The translations under genes and the position numbers were made by a program. From Paenibacillus sp. YN15 (GTDB lineage Bacteria; Bacillota; Bacilli; Paenibacillales; NBRC-103111), in assembly GCF_003285005.1 (NCBI RefSeq), contig NZ_QMFA01000007.1:1-39240 (forward strand): DNA of 39,240 bases, written 5' to 3'. Under the pieces are notes generated by a model that was given only the letters and a program-made list of their open reading frames with translations, had not been told where the DNA came from and did no database searches. How positions within the stretch are numbered: the stretch's first letter is position 1; every line of letters starts with the position of its first letter. Below are positions 1 to 9,916 of this stretch, in pieces.

Positions 1-50
1 TAGGCACGCCGCCAGCGTTCGTCCTGAGCCAGGATCAAACTCTCCATAAA
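1..50 (-). rRNA. 16S ribosomal RNA, 5' end only
   Basis: The reverse complement contains the universal 16S 5' segment GAGTTTGATCCTGGCTCAG followed by GACGAACGCTGGCGGCGTG. The mature 5' end lies near position 50, and the gene runs leftward out of the window. A promoter and a boxA-like site lie upstream at 204-232 and 133-147. Only about 50 nt are visible, so the rest of the operon cannot be judged. Confidence 0.97.
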
Positions 51-132
51 AGTGGTCCCGAAGGGCCCTTATATTAGAGCCGATAGCTCAATGTTTCAAA
101 CGTTTGGCTGATTAAAAAACATGTCATTTGTT

Positions 133-147
133 CAGTTTTCAAGGAAC
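133..147 (-). promoter_or_regulatory. boxA-like rRNA antitermination site
   Basis: On the minus strand the rRNA leader contains GTTCCTTGAAAACTG. This resembles the Bacillus rrn boxA (TGCTCTTTGAAAACTG) and sits between the rrn promoter and the 16S start. In this group boxA recruits NusB/NusE for antitermination. The assignment rests on motif and position only. Confidence 0.6.
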
Positions 148-203
148 TTTGTGCGACTTGCTTGACCGCATCTTTCGACGTTATCGCGTCGTCACAAGAA
201 GAT

Positions 204-232
204 ATACTACCAGACTGTTTTTTAAAAGTCAA
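204..232 (-). promoter_or_regulatory. rRNA operon promoter (sigma-A type)
   Basis: The minus strand reads TTGACT (232-227), a 17 nt spacer, then TAGTAT (209-204). It lies about 150 nt upstream of the 16S start, a normal rrn leader length. The stop codon of the upstream lgt-family gene (TGA, 231-229) lies inside the -35 hexamer, so the rRNA promoter overlaps the end of that gene and there is no intergenic space between them. Confidence 0.85.
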
Positions 233-1020
233 CACTTTGTTTCAACTTTTTTTCGGAGTATATATAAGGATACAGCCGCGTATAAAATAAACCCCACTCC
301 GACTGCCGCCGCGCCCGCGCTGGTCCACTGTCCCGCCGTCCAACCGAAAGCGTAGCGAGGCGAATCCCCCCGGAGATATTCCAGCATAAACCGCCCGACG
401 GAATACAGAATGGCATACACCGCAAACAAGCAGCCTTTTGGCCATTTGTAGGACTTGAACACAACCAGCAAAGCAAACACAATAATATCCCATTGTCCCT
501 CCCAGACCTCCGCGGGCCAAAGCGGCACAGCGCCATAGGTATCGAAGGCAATCGTGCCCGGAGGGTATACAATGCCGAACCCTGTGCCCGTTGGCGATCC
601 GAAGGCATCCCCATTAAGAAAGCAGGCGACACGCCCAATGCCCTGCCCCAAAATAACTGCAGGAGCCAATAGATCGGCCAGCTCCAAAAAGGAAAGCCGG
701 TTTCTGCGGGCGTACAGAACAGCTGCCAGCCCCCCTCCCGCAAGAGCGCCCTGAATGGACAAACCTCCGTTCCATACCTGCAGAATTTCCCCCCAATGAC
801 GGGAGTAGTATCCCCATTGAAAGAAGAATACATGCCATACCCGCGCCATCACAATGGCTCCCGCCATGACGTAAAGCATCAAATTCGGGATATGGTCCCG
901 GTACGGCGTTCCTTTGGCCAGAAACAAAGCTACCCCCATCGCCAGCAGAACAGCCAGAACTACAACAAGCCCATAAGAACGCACCGGAAAATCCCCAATG
1001 TGAAACAGCACCACTCTCAT
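229..1020 (-). CDS. Prolipoprotein diacylglyceryl transferase family protein (divergent Lgt)
   Basis: This 263-residue polytopic membrane protein belongs to the Lgt family, which transfers diacylglycerol from phosphatidylglycerol to the lipobox cysteine of prolipoproteins. Visible family features are VWNGGLSIQGALAGG (residues 82-96), GRVACFLNGDAFG (129-141) and YSVGRFMLEYLRGD (206-219). It is divergent: the usual HGG motif is QGA (Q90 replaces the His), and the G-R-x-G-N-F-x-N-x-E signature has Cys at the first Asn (C133) and Asp at the Glu. Arginines R130 and R217, matching conserved family arginines, remain. The ATG at 1020 was chosen over longer forms because GGAGGGAGAG precedes it. A BlaI-type operator lies 42 nt upstream, next to a blaI/M56 pair. 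It is probably a paralogue of the housekeeping lgt, which is usually found in another gene context; whether it is catalytically active is uncertain. Confidence 0.85.
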   Translation of the reverse strand: MRVVLFHIGDFPVRSYGLVVVLAVLLAMGVALFLAKGTPYRDHIPNLMLYVMAGAIVMARVWHVFFFQWGYYSRHWGEILQVWNGGLSIQGALAGGGLAAVLYARRNRLSFLELADLLAPAVILGQGIGRVACFLNGDAFGSPTGTGFGIVYPPGTIAFDTYGAVPLWPAEVWEGQWDIIVFALLVVFKSYKWPKGCLFAVYAILYSVGRFMLEYLRGDSPRYAFGWTAGQWTSAGAAAVGVGFILYAAVSLYILRKKVETKC

Positions 1021-1061
1021 TGCCTTCTCTCCCTCCGTATGTAAAAAAACACCGGCCACTT

Positions 1062-1078
1062 TACTACACAATGTAGTA
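1062..1078 (-). promoter_or_regulatory. BlaI-type operator upstream of lgt-family gene
   Basis: TACTACATTGTGTAGTA on the minus strand is a perfect 7+7 bp dyad with a 3 nt spacer. It matches the BlaI/MecI operator core TACTACA/TGTAGTA. A possible promoter, TTGGAT-17 nt-TAGTAA, overlaps it, so bound repressor would block transcription. The same dyad, with a different 3 nt spacer, lies upstream of the nearby blaI gene at 2344-2360. Confidence 0.8.
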
Positions 1079-1099
1079 TCTTCATCCAAAAAAATTTGT

Positions 1100-1900
1100 T
1101 TACGAGCTCCCGCCCACCATCAGCAGCAGCAGAAAACAGCAGGTAACAAGAAACGGCCGCTGCAGCTTCAAAGGCACCTGCACCTCTTCTTCCGGGCTGA
1201 TCACCTGAAGCATCCGGTAATCAAGCGCCGTTCCCGCAAATTGAAGGGCAGCTCCATATTCAGGAGTCCCCGCTCCTCCGGCCAGCTTAAGCAGCACCGC
1301 CCCCACATGCAGGGATGTCCCCATCTGCCGGATGGCAAAGCTGTCGGCAAACAGCTCCTGCCAGGTATGTACATAAGCAAGAACCGGCTTGATCACCGGC
1401 AAATAAAAGAAGGACTCGGCCAAAAGCGTTAAAAGAAACAGCTTCAGATTGTCCCGCTTCCGGCAATGGTGAAGCTCATGCAGCAAAATTCCCTTCACTT
1501 CTTCGGCAGAGCATTGCGCAAGCGTCCCGGTGGACAGGATGATGCGGGGGCGAAATAGACCGATAGTAAGCCCCACAACCCCCTTGTCGCGCACCACAAG
1601 AATCTCTGTATGCCATGCCCGGTACTCCTCTTGAAGCCGCTCTGTCCATCCGCGGTGGAGGCAGGAATGGAACAGGCGCAGACCTTTTACGGTAAGACGC
1701 CATTGCTTCAGGATACGCAGCAGCATCCGGCCGCAGCTATATATCAATAAACCCAGCATGAGGCCAGAGGCACATCCGGCACCCCATGCGCCGCCAACGG
1801 TTTCCAAAGCAACAGTCCCGCTCATCCACCCTGCAACAGCCGCAACCAGCAGCACAGTCAGCCCATAGCTGACTCTCACCTTTGCCAGAGGGCTCATCAT
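1100..1900 (-). CDS. M56 family (BlaR1/MecR1-like) membrane metalloprotease without sensor domain
   Basis: This 266-residue membrane protein has the zinc-metalloprotease motif HELHH (residues 141-145) and a likely downstream zinc ligand in WQELFADSF (E182). Hydrophobic segments lie near residues 11-30, 41-58, 152-172 and 250-264. BlaR1 and MecR1 combine this protease module with an extracellular penicillin-binding sensor domain and are about 585-600 residues long; this protein stops right after the protease region and a last hydrophobic segment. It overlaps the upstream blaI-like gene by ATGA (1897-1900), so the two are translationally coupled. By analogy it should inactivate the BlaI-like repressor on a signal, but what it senses is unknown. 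Confidence 0.85.
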   Translation of the reverse strand: MMSPLAKVRVSYGLTVLLVAAVAGWMSGTVALETVGGAWGAGCASGLMLGLLIYSCGRMLLRILKQWRLTVKGLRLFHSCLHRGWTERLQEEYRAWHTEILVVRDKGVVGLTIGLFRPRIILSTGTLAQCSAEEVKGILLHELHHCRKRDNLKLFLLTLLAESFFYLPVIKPVLAYVHTWQELFADSFAIRQMGTSLHVGAVLLKLAGGAGTPEYGAALQFAGTALDYRMLQVISPEEEVQVPLKLQRPFLVTCCFLLLLMVGGSS

Positions 1901-2325
1901 GCTTTTCCCCGCTTCATTTCGTTGATTTTTTGCTCCAGTCTGGCTACAATGCCAGGGTCGGCCCCCTCCAGGGCGTCAATCATATGGGTGACGATCAGGT
2001 CCCCATACTCCTGAACAAGCCCCTGGGAGACGGCTCTCATCTGCTCATCAAGAAATTGCTCCTTGGTCAGCGACGGCTTGAAGGTGGCGCCCCTGTCCCG
2101 GCCCGCCCTGTCCGCCGCTTTGGCCAGATGTCCCTTTTTGAGCAGGCGGTTCATGACGGTCATCACCGCGTTTACCGAAATGGGCTCCTCCCGGCTTAAC
2201 ACCGACTGCACCTCGCGGATGCTCAGCTCTCCGGAGGACCACAGCAGCTCCATGATTCTCGCCTCCAAAGGTCCAAAAAACCGGTTCAGCCCCTCGTCGT
2301 TCACGTTGATCCGGTTGATCCGCAT
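1897..2325 (-). CDS. BlaI/MecI/CopY family transcriptional repressor
   Basis: This 142-residue winged-helix protein contains the family pattern LEARIMELLWSSGELSIREV (about residues 20-39) and SVNAVMTVMNRLLKKGHL (about 50-67). A C-terminal dimerisation region follows, which in this family carries the site cut during derepression. These repressors bind TACTACA/TGTAGTA dyads as dimers. One such dyad lies 19 nt upstream of this start and another in front of the neighbouring lgt-family gene, which indicates autoregulation plus control of lgt. It overlaps the M56 gene by 4 nt. The length is normal for the family. Confidence 0.92.
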   Translation of the reverse strand: MRINRINVNDEGLNRFFGPLEARIMELLWSSGELSIREVQSVLSREEPISVNAVMTVMNRLLKKGHLAKAADRAGRDRGATFKPSLTKEQFLDEQMRAVSQGLVQEYGDLIVTHMIDALEGADPGIVARLEQKINEMKRGKA

Positions 2326-2343
2326 CTTTCCGCCTCCTCACTT

Positions 2344-2360
2344 TACTACATAGTGTAGTA
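2344..2360 (-). promoter_or_regulatory. BlaI-type operator and overlapping promoter of the blaI-M56 operon
   Basis: TACTACACTATGTAGTA on the minus strand is a perfect 7+7 bp dyad with a 3 nt spacer. Upstream on the same strand lies TTGACA, and 18 nt after it TACACT, a plausible -10 inside the dyad. The layout fits autorepression by the BlaI-like protein. Confidence 0.8.
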
Positions 2361-2424
2361 TGCAGACATCCAAGCTGTCAACCTGCTTCGCCAAAGACTT
2401 TTCCAGCCGCCCCGGACGCACAAA

Positions 2425-2770
2425 AGGGGCTGTCCGAAAAGTACGCCAAGGTGAATCCATATTTCGGTAGAAAGGACCGGGAGGTAAAGGGGGTTCTGGA
2501 GGAAAACCAGCTTCGGAAGCATTCGTCTGAGGACAAGCAGAATCTGGCTAACGAATCTATATCGCGCTATTTAGCGAAAACGGGCATGAAAAAAAATCTA
2601 ACGAATCTATATCGCGCTATTCGCCTGCTTGAACGCCTTTCGGCGCAAATTCGGACAAATAGCGATCCTACGATTCGTTAGATTTCAAACATGCCCACCT
2701 ATAGTCAAATAGCGATACCTAGATTCGTTAGCCTTTTCCGCGAGAGCTTGCAGCTTTCGGACAGCCTCCC
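2425..2770. repeat. Intergenic palindromic repeat element with terminal inverted repeats
   Basis: The stretch between blaI and ligA holds no convincing gene. It begins with AGGGGCTGTCCGAAAA (2425-2440) and ends with the near-perfect inverse CTTTCGGACAGCCTCCC (2754-2770). Inside, TAACGAATCTATATCGCGC occurs twice as a direct repeat (from about 2550 and 2601), and two inverted partners containing GATTCGTTAG follow. GGGCATG near 2582 pairs with CATGCCC near 2690. The whole stretch can fold into a nested hairpin. It looks like a MITE-like or REP-like interspersed element; no transposase is present. Confidence 0.7.
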
Positions 2771-2814
2771 GCATTGCATCTTCTTTCAAACAGCCGCCCG
2801 CCGTTGCAGCTCTA

Positions 2815-5118
<2,304 letters not shown>

Positions 5119-5125
5119 TAAGGAG

Positions 5126-5218
5126 CTGTCAGGAAATTAGTACCCGCTTTTGCTGACAAAATCTCCCCGGTTTTAGGGAGTTTTGTCAGCAAATTAGCGG
5201 TACTTTATTTCTTGACAG
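5126..5218. repeat. 93 bp imperfect palindrome between pcrA and ligA
   Basis: The left arm starts CTGTCAGGAAATTAGTACC and continues with TGCTGACAAAATCTCCC. The right arm starts GGGAGTTTTGTCAGCA and ends GGTACTTTATTTCTTGACAG. The two arms pair along nearly their whole length around an 8 nt loop near 5168-5175. In a pcrA-ligA transcript this would be a long stable hairpin. There is no clear T-run after it on the minus strand, so it is not a typical terminator; it could be a processing site or a transposed repeat. Confidence 0.7.
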
Positions 5219-5318
5219 TCTCTAAGCAGTCCGAACGCACATATTCTAACACACAGGGGGCCCAGAGCAGGCCGAGGCCTCCCCCCCCATTCAATCCTAT
5301 ATGAACAAAGCGGTTTCC

Positions 5319-7694
5319 CTATGACTGCTTGGTGATCGGGGCGAACTTGGCCAGGAGCCGCTTGACCCCCACCGGCGCGGGAAAAGCAATCTGCAGCTCC
5401 GTGTCGTCGCCGGAGCCTTTGACCGCCACCACAACACCGGTTCCCCACTTGTTGTGGGCAACCTTGTCGCCGACGCCGAAGTCGGCGGGATTGGCTCCGC
5501 CGGCAGCGCCGGCCGCCGCCGCGGAACGTGCCGCGGCCATCCCTCCGGCGCCCGCACCGGCAGAGGCGCCTGTGGCCCGGCCGCCGCCGAAAAGGCTGCC
5601 GCGGCCGGTTGCCGCCGCGCCGGGCGCGGGTGCTCCGCCGCCATAACCGGCGGCGGAAGCGCCGCTGTTGCGGCGCTCGCTGTAGCCGCCCCCTCCGAAG
5701 GCGGGGCGGCCGAAGCCTTCGCGGGCCGTCCGCGCTGCGGCGGCGGCATCCTCGATGCACTCCCGGGGCAGCTCCTTCAGGAACCGGGAGGGCGCATTGG
5801 CGCTGGTGCGGCCGAACAGCATCCGCATCCGGGCGCAGGTCAGGTACAGCTCCTGCTCCGCCCGGGTGATGCCCACATAGGCCAAACGACGCTCCTCCTC
5901 CAGCTCCTCGTTGCTGTTTTGGACGCGGCTGTGGGGGAAGATATTCTCCTCCATCCCCACAATGAACACGGCGGGAAACTCCAGTCCCTTGGCGCTGTGC
6001 ATGGTCATCAGCACAACGGCATCGCCGCCGCCCGCCTCCTCAGCCCGGTCCATGGTATCGATATCGGCAATAAGGGCCAGGTCGGTCAGGAAGGACACCA
6101 GGGACTTGTCCTCATTGCGCTTCTCGAATTCCAGGGTAACGGAGAGAAACTCATCGATATTTTCCAAACGGGCCGTGGATTCCAACGTATTCTCCCGGAT
6201 CAGCTCCAGCTTGTATTCGGTGAGCTCCAGGGTCTTCTCCGTCAGCTCCGTCACGGATAAGTATTCCAGCATCCGGTGGAGATTAGTCACCATTTCATAG
6301 AAGTCCCGCAGGGTATTCTTGGCCTTGGCCCCCACATCCACGCCGTCCAAGTCCCCCAGCATGGCAAACATGGAAATACCTTGACGGGCTGCGGCCTCGG
6401 CCAGCTTTTCCACCGTGGTATCCCCGATGCCCCGCTTGGGCACATTGATAATCCGCCGCAGGCTGATATCGTCGTCGGGATTGGAGATCAGCCGCAGATA
6501 AGCGAGAATATCCTTGATTTCCTTGCGGTCATAGAACTTGATGCCGCCGACAATCTGGTAGGGCACCTCGGATTTAATGAGAATTTCCTCGATCACCCGG
6601 GATTGGGCATTGGTCCGGTACAGAATGGCGTAATCCCGGTATTTCCGACCCTGGGAGAGACCCTTCTTGATCTGCGAAACCACATAATAGCCTTCCTCGT
6701 GCTCGGAATCCCCCTGGTAGACCTGGATCTTGGCTCCTTCGCCCTTGTCCGACCACAAATTCTTCGACTTGCGCCCCGTGTTGTTGGCGATCACCTTGTT
6801 GGCGGCGTTCAGAATCGTGGTGGTGGAGCGGTAGTTCTGCTCCAAGAGAATCGTGGCGGCTTCAGGATAATCCTCCTCGAAGTTCAGGATATTGGTAATA
6901 TCCGCCCCCCGCCAGCGGTAAATGGACTGGTCGCTGTCACCCACCACGCAGATGCGGTGATGCTTGTCGGCAATCATTTTGCAGAGCATATATTGGGCCC
7001 GGTTGGTGTCCTGGTATTCGTCCACATGGATGTACTGGAACTTGTTCTGGTAATAGTCCAGCACCTCGGGAACCTCTCTGAAGAGCTGAATGGTGGTCAT
7101 GATCAAATCGTCAAAGTCCAGGGAGTTGTTGGCCTTCAGCTTTTTCTGATAGAGCTTGTACACCTTGGCGACAATACCATCAAAATAGTCCCCGATCAGC
7201 GCTTCCTTCCGCTCCGGCGTGATCAGCTCATTTTTGGCGTTGCCGATAGCTGCCTGAACCGCCTTGGGCTCGAACTTCTTGGTGTCGTAATTCAATTCCT
7301 TCATGCAGGTCCGAATGACGGACAACTGGTCGGACGAATCGAGAATGGAGAAGTTGGAGGAAAAGCCGATTCGGGAAATGTCGCGGCGTAAAATTTTGAC
7401 GCACATGGAGTGGAAGGTGGACACCCAGATATCTCTGGCGGAGGGGCCCACCAGCTTCTCCACCCGCTCCTGCATCTCCCGGGCCGCCTTGTTGGTAAAG
7501 GTAATGGCCAATATGCTCCATGGCGCAGCCTTGCCGGTGGCGATCAGATAGGCGATCCGGTGGGTCAGCACCCGGGTTTTGCCGGAGCCCGCGCCGGCCA
7601 TAATAAGGAGAGGACCGTCTACAGTCTGCACCGCCTTCTGCTGCGGGGAATTAAGCGAACGAACCGCCTGCTCGATATTCATTGAAAAGCTCAT
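5319..7694 (-). CDS. pcrA: ATP-dependent DNA helicase PcrA (UvrD/Rep family)
   Basis: This superfamily 1A 3'-5' helicase, about 791 residues long, acts in repair and rolling-circle replication. Visible motifs in order are AGAGSGKTR (Walker A, about residue 35), FTNKAAREM (Ia), VDEYQDTN (II), [16 protein letters not shown] (III), EQNYRS (IV), [14 protein letters not shown] (V) and YVGITRAE (VI). The C-terminal linker (about residues 665-742) is very rich in Gly and Ala, unlike the charged linker usual for PcrA. It is followed by the Tudor-like RNA polymerase-binding tail [17 protein letters not shown]. The ATG at 7694 has AGGA 9 nt upstream; a GTG at 7697 is equally possible. It starts 19 nt after pcrB and is surely cotranscribed with it. 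Confidence 0.97.
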   Translation of the reverse strand: MSFSMNIEQAVRSLNSPQQKAVQTVDGPLLIMAGAGSGKTRVLTHRIAYLIATGKAAPWSILAITFTNKAAREMQERVEKLVGPSARDIWVSTFHSMCVKILRRDISRIGFSSNFSILDSSDQLSVIRTCMKELNYDTKKFEPKAVQAAIGNAKNELITPERKEALIGDYFDGIVAKVYKLYQKKLKANNSLDFDDLIMTTIQLFREVPEVLDYYQNKFQYIHVDEYQDTNRAQYMLCKMIADKHHRICVVGDSDQSIYRWRGADITNILNFEEDYPEAATILLEQNYRSTTTILNAANKVIANNTGRKSKNLWSDKGEGAKIQVYQGDSEHEEGYYVVSQIKKGLSQGRKYRDYAILYRTNAQSRVIEEILIKSEVPYQIVGGIKFYDRKEIKDILAYLRLISNPDDDISLRRIINVPKRGIGDTTVEKLAEAAARQGISMFAMLGDLDGVDVGAKAKNTLRDFYEMVTNLHRMLEYLSVTELTEKTLELTEYKLELIRENTLESTARLENIDEFLSVTLEFEKRNEDKSLVSFLTDLALIADIDTMDRAEEAGGGDAVVLMTMHSAKGLEFPAVFIVGMEENIFPHSRVQNSNEELEEERRLAYVGITRAEQELYLTCARMRMLFGRTSANAPSRFLKELPRECIEDAAAAARTAREGFGRPAFGGGGYSERRNSGASAAGYGGGAPAPGAAATGRGSLFGGGRATGASAGAGAGGMAAARSAAAAGAAGGANPADFGVGDKVAHNKWGTGVVVAVKGSGDDTELQIAFPAPVGVKRLLAKFAPITKQS

Positions 7695-7713
7695 CACATT
7701 CCATCCTGTCTAT

Positions 7714-8445
7714 TTAAAGATAACCACCCGCTGCGCCGCTTGGGGAGGCGCCATCCAAACGCCGCACCGCCTCCACGGTAGCCAGCGCGCCGGAGAGGTT
7801 CTGGTAAACCGCATTGCCTACTACTATAGTATGGGCGGCCTCGGCAGCCTGCCGGGCCCGTTCCGGACCGTCAATGCCTCCCCCGTAAAACAGGCGGGCG
7901 GAGATCAGCCGTTCTCTAGCTCGCCGGACCCAATTCATGTTGCCGAAGACGCCGCTGTACTCCACATAAAAAATTGGAACGCGGAAAAGCTTGTCCCCCA
8001 ATGCCGCATAGGCCAAAAAATCCTCCAAGGCCTCCGGCTTCACTGCGCCGGTAAGCTTAGCGGCAGTGGATTGTTCATTAAGAATCACATAACCCTCCGC
8101 GGCAACCCGGCTCCAGTCCATATACGGCTCCGCAGACGCAAGCACCTGCTGGTGGCGGCCGGTAATCCATTCTCCGCGGGCCGTATTGAGCACCGAAGGA
8201 ACCAGGTACCAGTCAAACCCTTGGACCAGCGCCTCATCCGTAGAAATTTCCAGGGCGCAGACCACCGGATACCGCCGGATACGCTCCAAGAGAGACGAAG
8301 TATTATCATACGTGACGCCGGAGGAACCGCCAATGACAAAGGCATCCGTACCGGACCGGCACAGCTTGTCCAACGCCTCGTCGGACAGATCCTTGTCGGG
8401 GTCCAGCTTGAAGATATGGCGCCAACGGGTAAAAGACTCTTGCAT
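7714..8445 (-). CDS. pcrB: Heptaprenylglyceryl phosphate synthase PcrB
   Basis: This 243-residue TIM-barrel prenyltransferase belongs to the GGGP/PcrB family, which joins heptaprenyl diphosphate to sn-glycerol-1-phosphate in Bacillota. Support comes from the N-terminal pattern FKLDPDKDLSDEALDKLC, the phosphate-binding stretch FVIGGSSGVT (residues 36-45), LVPSVLN, FYVEYSG and the second phosphate loop LFYGGGI, together with the adjacent pcrA and ligA. The ATG at 8445 is preceded by AGGAAGGGG. The length is normal for the family. Confidence 0.95.
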   Translation of the reverse strand: MQESFTRWRHIFKLDPDKDLSDEALDKLCRSGTDAFVIGGSSGVTYDNTSSLLERIRRYPVVCALEISTDEALVQGFDWYLVPSVLNTARGEWITGRHQQVLASAEPYMDWSRVAAEGYVILNEQSTAAKLTGAVKPEALEDFLAYAALGDKLFRVPIFYVEYSGVFGNMNWVRRARERLISARLFYGGGIDGPERARQAAEAAHTIVVGNAVYQNLSGALATVEAVRRLDGASPSGAAGGYL

Positions 8446-8467
8446 GGGAAACCCCTTCCTGCCGCCT

Positions 8468-8624
8468 AGGGCGTGTCTGACAACTCCGAGGGGATTGGGC
8501 CGAATTTTCGTTCCAGGCGAGGCACTTTCGTGAAGGCGTACCGGGGTACGTCAAGCGGAAGTAGCGATAGCTCGGGGCGAAAAGGCGTGAAAGATGCCCT
8601 CAAGCGGGTTTTCAGACATGCCCT
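8468..8624. repeat. MITE-like intergenic repeat, copy A
   Basis: This 157 bp element starts AGGGCGTGTCTGA and ends TCAGACATGCCCT, an inverted repeat with one mismatch in 13. Its interior is clearly homologous to the element at 10933-11096: both contain AACTCCGA, TTTCGTTCCA, AGGCACTTT, AGGCGTACCGGGG, GGGGCGAAAAGG, TGAAAGATG and AGCGGGTT in the same order. There is no credible gene inside. TA flanks each end, a possible target duplication. It fills most of the gap between pcrB and the divergent gene at 8794. Confidence 0.8.
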
Positions 8625-8725
8625 AACAAAAGGCCGCTTCTCTCTTTCAAGTCTACGGGAGGCTGCACAGGGTGTCAAATGGGTCTTTGGTTGCACAACT
8701 CTTTCCACAATTTCAAGATTAACTA

Positions 8726-8734
8726 TGCTATATT
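8726..8734 (+). promoter_or_regulatory. Possible extended -10 promoter for the gene at 8794
   Basis: TGCTATATT is an extended -10 (TGnTATAAT-like) about 60 nt upstream of the start codon. No good -35 hexamer lies at the right distance, which extended -10 promoters can tolerate. This is a weak call. Confidence 0.4.
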
Positions 8735-8793
8735 GGATATAAGGAAGCATTAAGTCGTAGGTTAATAGTCTCTTCGTGAAGGGGAAGAATCCG

Positions 8794-9297
8794 ATGCCCA
8801 AGACGATATTATTGGAAATTGACATTGAAGAGGGGGAAGATTACGTCGTCAAGGAGCTTCTGGCTTACCTTGCATATACCAAGCGAATCAAAAAATATTT
8901 GTGGCAGGAAAAAGAAAGCGCCTCCCAACAAAATGCGGCTCCCAGCGCTTCCCCGGCCCCGTCTGTCCAACGCTCCGCTCCGAAGGATGCTTCAGCGGCA
9001 AGCAAATCGGCCGCAGCTGCCCCGAAGCCTGCGCCTGCACCTGCGCCGCCGGCACCGAAAAATGCCGAGTCCTCCCAAATGATGATGTCGATGCTGGAGG
9101 ACCTCTCCCGGTGGAAGAAGGAGAACAAGCTGATCCGCCTGAAGGCGCTCAAAGGCAAGGGCAAGTTCCTGGACATTGCCTGCAAAATTGTCAGTCACGA
9201 CGCCGATGTAGGCACAGTTACCGTGTACGATGTAGACCGGAAGGTTGTGGAAACCGTAAGACTGACGGAAATCGAAGACATCGCGCTGGCGCTGTGA
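8794..9297 (+). CDS. Unrecognised protein with Ala/Pro-rich linker
   Basis: This is a 167-residue soluble protein of unknown function with no signal peptide or membrane segment. An acidic N-terminal block (KTILLEIDIEEGEDYVV, residues 3-19, continuing to about 40) is joined by a linker rich in Ala, Ser and Pro (about 45-95) to a C-terminal block beginning SSQMMMSMLEDLSRWKKEN, followed by a beta-rich end (VGTVTVYDVDRKVVETVRL). The ATG at 8794 was chosen because AAGGGGAAG precedes it; a GTG at 8776 would lack a ribosome site. A strong terminator at 9316-9353 follows, so it is probably monocistronic. It is divergent from pcrB. Confidence 0.75.
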   Translation: MPKTILLEIDIEEGEDYVVKELLAYLAYTKRIKKYLWQEKESASQQNAAPSASPAPSVQRSAPKDASAASKSAAAAPKPAPAPAPPAPKNAESSQMMMSMLEDLSRWKKENKLIRLKALKGKGKFLDIACKIVSHDADVGTVTVYDVDRKVVETVRLTEIEDIALAL

Positions 9298-9315
9298 ACA
9301 TGCACACCCGATCTA

Positions 9316-9353
9316 AAAGACTCCCCTTGCGGAATTTCGCGGCGGGAGTTTTT
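9316..9353 (+). terminator. Rho-independent terminator
   Basis: ACTCCC (9320-9325) pairs with GGGAGT (9344-9349), with further pairing of GCG and CGC inside, and is followed by five T residues. It ends the transcript of the gene at 8794. Confidence 0.8.
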
Positions 9354-9442
9354 GCTATGTGGCAGAGGATGGGGAATACTATCCTCAGGGTTTTTGGGTA
9401 AAGCCCCATTATGTCTCTTTAGCAAAAGAATGGAGGGCTGTT

Positions 9443-9916
9443 ATGTCCGATGATGCGCGCGCCCGTTATTTCCCTTGGCTCCGCTTCCTGATTCCGGCTG
9501 CAGCTGCAGCTGTTCTGCTCTTGTCGGCGGGATTTGCCGCGCCCCCTGCACCTGCCCCCGCCGGGCAGGCGCAGATCGAACGGTTTGATGTGAAAAAGGG
9601 CCAGGTGACGGACCGGATTCCGATAACGGCGGAGATGCAGCAGGAGCTCCGCAAGCTGGCCCAGTCCGCTTCCGGCTCTGCGGGAACCTTCCGGATCGAT
9701 CCCCCTGACGGCACGGTTCTGCACTTTCCCTTGCAGCCTGCAGTGGAGATCCGCCAGCGGGGATTTTTTGCCCTGGCCGCGGAAGCGTATCTGTTTCTTC
9801 CGGCAGACAGGGAGCCGTATATTCTCTTCTTCTCCGAGGAAAATGAACCCCGCCTGTTCGGGCTGAAGCACCCGGTCAACCGGCTGTTGGCCCTGTGCGG
9901 CTGGGAGGAGGGGTAG
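9443..9916 (+). CDS. Unrecognised secreted or membrane-anchored protein
   Basis: This 157-residue protein has an N-terminal hydrophobic segment (about residues 12-33, LRFLIPAAAAAVLLLSAGF) that could be a signal peptide or an anchor. A short Ala/Pro stretch and a domain of about 110 residues with no family I recognise follow. The ATG at 9443 has GGAGGG 6 nt upstream; longer in-frame starts would run back towards the terminator of the preceding gene. Its last 41 nt overlap the end of the convergent DUF1835-type gene. Function unknown. Confidence 0.65.
   Translation: MSDDARARYFPWLRFLIPAAAAAVLLLSAGFAAPPAPAPAGQAQIERFDVKKGQVTDRIPITAEMQQELRKLAQSASGSAGTFRIDPPDGTVLHFPLQPAVEIRQRGFFALAAEAYLFLPADREPYILFFSEENEPRLFGLKHPVNRLLALCGWEEG

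Noticed and set aside
128-355. Small plus-strand open frame near the rRNA leader
   Set aside because: It lies opposite the rRNA leader, its promoter and the lgt 3' end, with no start signal.
2549-2735. Possible CRISPR-like repeats near ligA
   Set aside because: Only two direct copies plus inverted partners, irregular spacing and no cas genes; it is a palindromic repeat element.
8466-8825. Open frames in repeat copies A and B with similar short peptides
   Set aside because: The peptide similarity is explained by the shared DNA repeat; frames are not kept in full and have no start signals.
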